From 13-2-20CM-68-14 sp046723355 (GTDB lineage: Bacteria > Actinomycetota > Thermoleophilia > Gaiellales > Gaiellaceae), in contig JBKOUJ010000023.1 of NCBI GenBank assembly GCA_046723355.1, forward strand, positions 1 to 17,475: a stretch of 17,475 bases of DNA, given 5' to 3'. Within the stretch, counting starts at the first letter, position 1; each line of letters starts with the position of its first letter. The notes under the pieces are model-generated. The model made no database searches. It saw only the letters and a list, made by a program, of their open reading frames with translations, and was not told the DNA's origin. Shown here piece after piece: positions 13,309 through 17,475 of this stretch. The position numbers and the translations under genes were made by a program.

Positions 13309-14201
13309 ACGTCGTCGCTACTGACCTCCAGCAAGCGATCGAAGATGCGGCGGCGCATTTGTACGTGTGGGCCTTGAAGGACATTCCCCAGGACCTCCGT
13401 GACGCACTCGTCGAGGCGCAAGGACGCGAGACATCGGTGCCGGGACGGCGGGTGCTCGACACTATCGTCCGCAACGTTCAAGTTGCGGACGAGGAAGAGA
13501 ACCTCGTCTGCCAGGACACGGGAATCGCGGTTTACACCTGCCGCGTCGGCGAGAACTTCCCATTGCACCCGGCGCGGATCTACGAGGCGCTGAAGCATGG
13601 CACCGAGCGCGCGACCGTCGAGCACCCGCTGCGCTCGAACGCCGTGCACACGATCACGCGCGAGAACACCGGGCCCAACACCGGCTACCGGCTTCCGATC
13701 GTGCACTGGGAGTTCGTCTCGGACTGGGACGGGCTCGACGTCAAGTGCGTGCCGAAGGGATCGGGCTCCGAGAACATGAGCTTCCTGAAGATGTGCGTCC
13801 CCGCCGACGGCGTGAAGGGGATCAAGCAGTTCGTCCTGGAGTCGATCGTCGGCGCGGGCGGAAAGCCGTGCCCGCCGGGGATCGTGGGGGTCGGGATCGG
13901 CGGCTCCGCGGACTACGCGATGTACCTGGCCAAGGAGGCGATCGCGCGGCCGATCGGGACACGGAACCCTGATCCGGTCGTCGCTCAGCTCGAGGACGAG
14001 CTGTTCGAGCTGCTGAATGAAACCGGAATCGGCCCGATGGGTCTAGGCGGGGATGTCACCGTGCTGCAGTGCCACATCGAGCATGCCGACACGCACATGA
14101 CCCTGAACCCGGTCGCGGTCAACTACCAGTGCTGGGCCGCGCGCCGCGCTTCCGCGCACATCTCGGCCGACGGAGAGGTGGAGTTCGATCGTGAGGCGTG
14201 A
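13305..14201 (+). CDS. Class I fumarase/tartrate dehydratase-type hydro-lyase, alpha subunit
   Basis: 298 residues, the normal length of a separate alpha subunit (TtdA/FumA N-terminal type). The [4Fe-4S]-ligand cysteines expected for the family are visible: C69 in NLVCQDTGIA, C189 in GGKPCPPGIVGVG and C276 in NYQCWAARR. Other family motifs are HPLRSNAVHTITRENTGPNTG, KGSGSENMSFLKM, GIGGSADYAMYLAKEA and GIGPMGLGGDVTVLQCHIEHADTHM. These enzymes add or remove water on C4 dicarboxylates (fumarate/malate, tartrate/oxaloacetate) in the cytoplasm and are oxygen-sensitive. The ATG overlaps the flavoprotein stop, so the two are translationally coupled; the beta subunit follows after a 58-nt gap. Fumarase is the default function, but tartrate dehydratase or another hydro-lyase activity cannot be told apart from sequence alone. 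Confidence 0.9.
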   Translation: MNVVATDLQQAIEDAAAHLYVWALKDIPQDLRDALVEAQGRETSVPGRRVLDTIVRNVQVADEEENLVCQDTGIAVYTCRVGENFPLHPARIYEALKHGTERATVEHPLRSNAVHTITRENTGPNTGYRLPIVHWEFVSDWDGLDVKCVPKGSGSENMSFLKMCVPADGVKGIKQFVLESIVGAGGKPCPPGIVGVGIGGSADYAMYLAKEAIARPIGTRNPDPVVAQLEDELFELLNETGIGPMGLGGDVTVLQCHIEHADTHMTLNPVAVNYQCWAARRASAHISADGEVEFDREA

Positions 14202-14227
14202 CAGAGGCGTCACATTCGGCCCCGTTT

Positions 14228-14240
14228 GGGGTCAGACCCC
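14228..14240. repeat. REP-like palindrome GGGGTC-A-GACCCC
   Basis: Perfect 6-bp arms with a 1-nt centre lie in the 58-nt gap between the two hydro-lyase subunit genes, the only sizeable gap in the operon. Upstream CCCC (14220-14223) can alternatively pair with GGGG. It resembles short intergenic palindromes that are dispersed in some bacterial genomes. Copy number in this genome is not known. Confidence 0.5.
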
Positions 14241-14259
14241 GGACGAGGCCTGACGAGAC

Positions 14260-14847
14260 ATGGCTCAGCACGAGGTCAGCTTCCCGATCACCGACGAGGG
14301 CGAGATCCTCAAGCTCCGCGCCGGCGACGAAGTGGTCGTCCAGGGCCACATCATCGGCATCCGCGATCGCACGCAGATCCGCATCTTCGACCAGGGCGTC
14401 GAGCCGCCGATGGACCTCCGCGGCGCGTTCCTGCTGCATACCGCGCCCGGGGTCCGCAAGCGCGAGGACGGCGGCTACGACCCGGTCTGCATCGGCACCA
14501 CGACGAGCGCCCGAATGGTCAGGTTCACGGAGCCGCTCGGCGTCAAGTACGGCGTCCGCGCGATCTGCGGCAAGGGCGGCTTCCCGGACGAGGCGATCGA
14601 GCCGATGCGCAGCCACGGGATGGTCTACTTCGCGATCGTCGGCGGCGCCGCCGCGCTCGAGACGACGCAGATCGAGGAGATCGAGGAGGTCGTCTGGGAG
14701 GAGCTGATGCCCGAGTGCCTCTGGAAGTTCCGCGTCAAGGACTTCGGGCCGCTCACCGTCGGCATCGACGCCCACGGCAACTCGCTCTACCACGACGTGC
14801 AGTCCGCCGCCCAGGAGAAGCTGAAGGAGCTCTATGCCCGCCTTTAG
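14260..14847 (+). CDS. Class I fumarase/tartrate dehydratase-type hydro-lyase, beta subunit
   Basis: 195 residues, typical for a separate beta subunit (TtdB/FumB C-terminal type). Recognisable segments are ITDEGEILKLRAGDEVVVQGHIIGIRDRTQIRIFD, LLHTAPGV, CIGTTTSARMVRF, AICGKGGF, MVYFAIVGGAAAL and ECLWKFRVKDFGPLTVGIDAHGNSLY. The last corresponds to the EAIWKFxVxDFPA region of the family. It pairs with the alpha subunit to make the active [4Fe-4S] hydro-lyase. No clear Shine-Dalgarno precedes the ATG; the 58-nt upstream gap holds a palindrome, so translation may depend on re-initiation after the alpha gene. The final codons contain the AAGGAG ribosome site and start of the next gene, with a 14-nt overlap. 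Confidence 0.88.
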   Translation: MAQHEVSFPITDEGEILKLRAGDEVVVQGHIIGIRDRTQIRIFDQGVEPPMDLRGAFLLHTAPGVRKREDGGYDPVCIGTTTSARMVRFTEPLGVKYGVRAICGKGGFPDEAIEPMRSHGMVYFAIVGGAAALETTQIEEIEEVVWEELMPECLWKFRVKDFGPLTVGIDAHGNSLYHDVQSAAQEKLKELYARL

Positions 14848-15625
14848 TGACGGATTCCTGGACCTCCCGCAGCGTCCCGGCAAGCCCCGCAGCGAGGGCC
14901 TGACCCACGTCATCGACAAGGGCCTGAACCTCCGCGACATCGAGGGGATGTTCGACACGGCCGGACAGTTCGTCGACATCGTCAAGCTCGGCTGGGGCAC
15001 CAGCTATGTCACCAACAACCTCGAGAAGAAGATCGCGCTCTACCGGTCGTTCGAGACGCCGGTCGTCTGCGGCGGCACCCTCTTCGAGGCCGTCTACGGA
15101 CGGGGCCGGCTGGACGAGTTCAAGCAGTGGCTGCGCGACCAGCGCTTCTCGCACGTCGAGATCTCCGACGGCACGCTCGAGATCCCGCGCGAGCGCAAGC
15201 TCGAGCTGATCGCGGAGTTCGCGCAGGACTTCGTCGTCTTCTCCGAGGTCGGCTCCAAGGACGCCGACGTCAACTACGCGCCGTACCTCTGGGTCGAGTG
15301 GATCAAGGAAGAGCTCGCCGCCGGCGCCTGGAAGGTGATCACCGAGGGCCGTGAGGGCGGCACCTCGGGGATCTACCGCCCGAGCGGCGAGATGCGCACC
15401 GGTCTCGTCGACGAGATCGTCCACGAAATCGCGGTCGCCGACCTCGTCTTCGAGGCGCCGACGAAGGCGTCCCAGGCGTGGTTCGTGAAGGAGTTCGGCC
15501 CGAACGTCAACCTCGGCAACATCCCGCCGGACGAGGTGATCCCGCTCGAGACGCTGCGGCTTGGGCTCAGAGGCGACACCCTGAAGGAGGTGCTCCTCGG
15601 TGGCGACCGCACCGCCGCTACCTGA
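14834..15625 (+). CDS. comA: Phosphosulfolactate synthase (ComA family)
   Basis: 263 residues. ComA adds sulfite to phosphoenolpyruvate to give (R)-2-phospho-3-sulfolactate, the first step of coenzyme M synthesis in methanogens; Bacillus uses a relative for spore sulfolactate. Family motifs run the full length: HVIDKGLNLRDIEGM, DIVKLGWGTSYVT, VVCGGTLFEAVY, HVEISDGTLEIP, FVVFSEVGSKDAD, AGAWKVITEGREGGTSGIY, LVFEAPTKASQAWFVKEFGPNVNLGNI and IPLETLRLGLRGDT, the last being the characteristic ending. The start ATG 14834 lies within the hydro-lyase beta gene, 4 nt after AAGGAG. The end overlaps cysH by 26 nt. Being between a fumarase and sulfite-producing genes supports a true sulfite-using enzyme. 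However, plant HSA32 proteins share this fold without a proven synthase role, so activity is inferred. No ComB phosphatase is visible in the window. Confidence 0.9.
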   Translation: MPAFSDGFLDLPQRPGKPRSEGLTHVIDKGLNLRDIEGMFDTAGQFVDIVKLGWGTSYVTNNLEKKIALYRSFETPVVCGGTLFEAVYGRGRLDEFKQWLRDQRFSHVEISDGTLEIPRERKLELIAEFAQDFVVFSEVGSKDADVNYAPYLWVEWIKEELAAGAWKVITEGREGGTSGIYRPSGEMRTGLVDEIVHEIAVADLVFEAPTKASQAWFVKEFGPNVNLGNIPPDEVIPLETLRLGLRGDTLKEVLLGGDRTAAT

Positions 15626-16289
15626 GCTCGACTTCGAGGCGATGGCGGCAGAGGAGCTGCTCCGCTGGGCGTACGCGGAGTTCGGCGACAAGCTCTGCCT
15701 GACGTGCTCCTGGCAGAAGCAGTCGTCGGTGCTCGTCCACATGGTCTCCGAGCTCGACCTCGACATCCCCGTGATCGAGCTCGACACGCAACTCTTCTTC
15801 CGCGAGAGCTACGAGACCCGCGACCGGCTCGTCGAGCGCTACGGCCTCGAGCTGCTGCAGCCGCACGTACTCACGGTCGCCGAGCAGCACAAGCGCGAGG
15901 GCCCGAACCTTTGGGAGACCGACCCCGACCGCTGCTGCCACGTCCGCAAGGTCGAGCCGCTGCTCGAGGCGCTCGAGCCATACGACGCCTGGATCTCCGG
16001 GATCCGCCGCGACCAGTCACCGAGCCGCGCCGGGACGCCGAAGCTGCAGTGGTCGGACCGCTACGACGTCTGGAAACTGCACCCGCTCGCCGACTGGGAC
16101 GAGAAGCGCGTCTGGGCCTACATCCAGGTCAACGAGATTCCATATAACCCGCTGCACGAGACGGGCTACCGGTCGATCGGCTGCATCCCCTGCACCCGTC
16201 CGACCGCACCCGACGAGGAGGAGCGCGCAGGCCGGTGGGCCGGCTCCGACAAGCTCGAGTGCGGCATCCACGTAGAAAGGACGCAATGA
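15600..16289 (+). CDS. cysH: Assimilatory APS/PAPS reductase, [4Fe-4S] type
   Basis: 229 residues from GTG 15600, preceded by AAGGAGG (15584-15590) inside the end of comA. The protein reduces adenylyl sulfate (or PAPS) to sulfite with thioredoxin-type electrons. The cysteine pairs C112-C113 (DRCCHVRK) and C195/C198 (GCIPC) are the four iron-sulfur ligands that mark APS-using or dual-specific reductases and are absent from E. coli-type PAPS reductases. The catalytic Cys is C221 in ECGIH near the C-terminus. ELDTQLFFRESYETRDRL, SGIRRDQSPSRAGTPKLQW, KLHPLADWDEKRVWAYI and NEIPYNPLHETGYRSIGC are all family segments. The stop overlaps the cysC start (ATGA, 16286-16289). Its product, sulfite, is the co-substrate of the enzyme encoded just upstream. 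Preference for APS over PAPS is inferred from the cysteines. Confidence 0.93.
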   Translation: MATAPPLPELDFEAMAAEELLRWAYAEFGDKLCLTCSWQKQSSVLVHMVSELDLDIPVIELDTQLFFRESYETRDRLVERYGLELLQPHVLTVAEQHKREGPNLWETDPDRCCHVRKVEPLLEALEPYDAWISGIRRDQSPSRAGTPKLQWSDRYDVWKLHPLADWDEKRVWAYIQVNEIPYNPLHETGYRSIGCIPCTRPTAPDEEERAGRWAGSDKLECGIHVERTQ

Positions 16290-16939
16290 GCAACGATTTT
16301 CGGAAGGAGGGGGCTCGTGGGGGAACGATGGGTTCCCCCACGTCAGACCACATCTACGCGGCCGAGCATCCGGAGACGACTCACGTCCGGCCCGGCGGCT
16401 TCACGCTCTGGTTCACTGGGCTGTCCGGCTCAGGCAAGACGACGATCGCGCATCTCGTCGGCCCGGAGCTCGACCGGCGCGGCCTCGTCGTCGAGTACCT
16501 CGACGGCGACAACGTGCGGATGCACCTATCGAAGGGCCTCGGCTTCTCGAAAGAAGACCGCGACACGCACATCGAGCGGGTCGGCTGGGTCGCGTCGCGT
16601 TTGACGCGCCAGGGCGGCGCCGTGATCACGGCCGCGATCTCGCCGTACGAGGCCACCCGTCAGCAGGCGCGCGACTGGGTCGAGCCGGTCGGCACGTTCG
16701 TCGAGGTCTACGTCAAGGCGTCGGTGGACGCCTGCGCAGAGCGTGACGTCAAGGGCCTCTACGAGAAAGCGTTCAAGGGGGAGATCACCGAGTTCACAGG
16801 CGTGTCGGATCCGTACGAGGAGCCGTCGAATCCTGAGCTGGTGATCGACACAGAGCTGCACGAGCCCGAGGAGAGCGCGGCGCTCGTTGTCGCCAAGCTC
16901 GAGGAGCTCGGGCTCATTCCGGTGGAGGTAGCGGCGTGA
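16286..16939 (+). CDS. cysC: Adenylylsulfate kinase (APS kinase)
   Basis: 217 residues from ATG 16286, which overlaps the cysH stop and follows GAAAGGA. The enzyme phosphorylates APS to PAPS with ATP. Walker A is GLSGSGKTT; LDGDNVRMHLSKGLGFSKEDRDTHIERVGWVA, AVITAAISPYEATRQQAR, FVEVYVKASVDACAERDVKGLYEKAFKGEITEFTGVSDPYEEPSNPEL are the usual APS kinase segments in order, and the domain is complete. A second candidate start, ATG 16328, lies in the loop of a perfect 11-bp hairpin (16316-16342) and has GGAAGGAGG upstream but too far away. Both starts would leave the kinase domain intact; the coupled one is preferred. The stop overlaps the sat start (GTGA, 16936-16939). PAPS may serve sulfation or be a second substrate for CysH. 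Confidence 0.92.
   Translation: MSNDFRKEGARGGTMGSPTSDHIYAAEHPETTHVRPGGFTLWFTGLSGSGKTTIAHLVGPELDRRGLVVEYLDGDNVRMHLSKGLGFSKEDRDTHIERVGWVASRLTRQGGAVITAAISPYEATRQQARDWVEPVGTFVEVYVKASVDACAERDVKGLYEKAFKGEITEFTGVSDPYEEPSNPELVIDTELHEPEESAALVVAKLEELGLIPVEVAA
16316..16342 (+). promoter_or_regulatory. Perfect 11-bp hairpin near the cysC start
   Basis: CGTGGGGGAAC (16316-16326) and GTTCCCCCACG (16332-16342) pair perfectly around the 5-nt loop GATGG, which contains an in-frame ATG (16328). A purine-rich GGAAGGAGG lies just upstream (16302-16310). If cysC starts at 16286 the hairpin encodes residues in a variable N-terminal extension (ARGGTMGSPTS). It could modulate translation of cysC and sat or be an inserted short palindrome. 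Confidence 0.6.
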
Positions 16940-17475
16940 CCGAGGTCGCGACGCAGCCGCACCTGATCCCGCCGCACGGGGGGTACCTGGTCGACCGCAC
17001 CGGAGAGCGCCCGGACAACGTCGAGAGCCTCGAGCAGATCCCGCTGACTTCGCGCGAGCTGTCCGATCTGGACATGCTCACGTCGGGCGCGCTCTCGCCG
17101 CTCGAGGGCTTCATGGGCCGCGACGACTACGAGCGCGTTCTCGAGGACATGCGGCTCGCGAAGGGCCTGCCGTGGGCGCTGCCCGTCTGCCTCGCGGTCG
17201 ACCACGAGCCGCAGGGCGACGAGGTCACGCTGACCGACGAAGCCGGCATGCCCTACGCGACCCTCGAGGTCGACGAGGTCTTCGAGTACGACAAGGAGCG
17301 CGAGGCGCGGAACGCGTTCCGCACGACCGACGATGCCCACCCCGGCGTCGCGCGCCTCTACGCGCAGAAGCCGCTGTACCTCGCCGGCAAGGTGACGGTT
17401 TTCAGGCGCTTCGCGCCGGCCTTCCCGGAGCTCGCGCTCGACCCCGCCGACACGCGCGCCGCATTCACCGAACGC
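16936..17475 (+). CDS. sat: Sulfate adenylyltransferase (ATP sulfurylase), 5' part
   Basis: An open frame from GTG 16936 runs to the window edge without a stop: 180 residues of a protein usually near 390. It overlaps the cysC stop by 4 nt. The N-terminal PUA-like domain of single-chain (non-CysDN) ATP sulfurylases is clear: LIPPHGGYLVDR, IPLTSRELSDLDMLTSGALSPLEGFMGRDDYERVLEDMRLAKGLPWALPVCLAV, then FRTTDDAHPGVARLYAQKPLYLAGKVTVF. The catalytic HxGH and QxRN motifs would lie beyond the window. The enzyme makes APS and pyrophosphate from ATP and sulfate, the entry step for CysH and CysC. The position last in the visible operon suggests further genes, possibly sulfite reductase or a transporter, beyond the edge. 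Confidence 0.93.
   Translation, partial: MTEVATQPHLIPPHGGYLVDRTGERPDNVESLEQIPLTSRELSDLDMLTSGALSPLEGFMGRDDYERVLEDMRLAKGLPWALPVCLAVDHEPQGDEVTLTDEAGMPYATLEVDEVFEYDKEREARNAFRTTDDAHPGVARLYAQKPLYLAGKVTVFRRFAPAFPELALDPADTRAAFTER

Noticed and set aside
16235..16285. Upstream extension of cysC
   Set aside because: It lies within cysH and encodes a basic stretch unlike APS kinases; ATG 16286 with ATGA coupling explains the start better.

Overview
The window comes from a GC-rich bacterial chromosome, most likely an actinomycetote. The signs are roughly 70% GC, many GTG/TTG starts, an AfsR-type regulator, a UvrD2-like helicase with a C-terminal HRDC domain, and several genes whose -10 hexamer lies only 7-10 nt before the start codon (leaderless pattern). 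A deep lineage such as Thermoleophilia would fit, but that is inference. Genes are tightly packed; neighbours on one strand usually overlap by 4 nt or more. No tRNA, rRNA, CRISPR array, transposase or phage gene was recognised.

Layout. 1-232: end of a DedA-like membrane protein. 325-3287: a two-gene nucleotide-sugar unit, a DegT-family aminotransferase and a membrane-anchored NDP-sugar 4,6-dehydratase (PglE/PglF-like). 3284-3452: a 169-bp imperfect palindrome that begins at the dehydratase stop codon and looks like a miniature mobile element or a long structured 3' end. 3489-6290: a YpfJ-type zinc metallopeptidase and a UvrD2-like helicase. 6287-6760 (minus): a small lipoprotein, divergent from a LysR regulator (6780-7673) that is translationally coupled to a maleylacetate-reductase-family enzyme (7670-8632). 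8633-8819: an intergenic region with a hairpin, a 17-bp tandem repeat and an 11-bp-pitch direct repeat. 8820-11684: a large AfsR/SARP-type regulator. 11665-12018 (minus): a small membrane-anchored pilin-like protein.

12115-17475 is the most interesting part: one apparent operon, continuing past the window, that encodes a soluble fumarate-reductase-like flavoprotein, both subunits of a class I [4Fe-4S] fumarase-family hydro-lyase, a ComA-type phosphosulfolactate synthase, an APS/PAPS reductase (cysH), APS kinase (cysC) and ATP sulfurylase (sat, truncated by the window end). Sat and CysH together yield sulfite, which is the ComA co-substrate. The ComA product carries a sulfonate where a phosphorylated C4 acid would carry a carboxylate, so the neighbouring hydro-lyase and flavoprotein could act on sulfonate analogues of malate/fumarate/succinate. 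The inferred route is sulfate -> APS -> sulfite -> phosphosulfolactate -> sulfoacrylate -> 3-sulfopropionate. The duller alternative is that TCA-cycle and sulfate-assimilation genes simply share a transcript.
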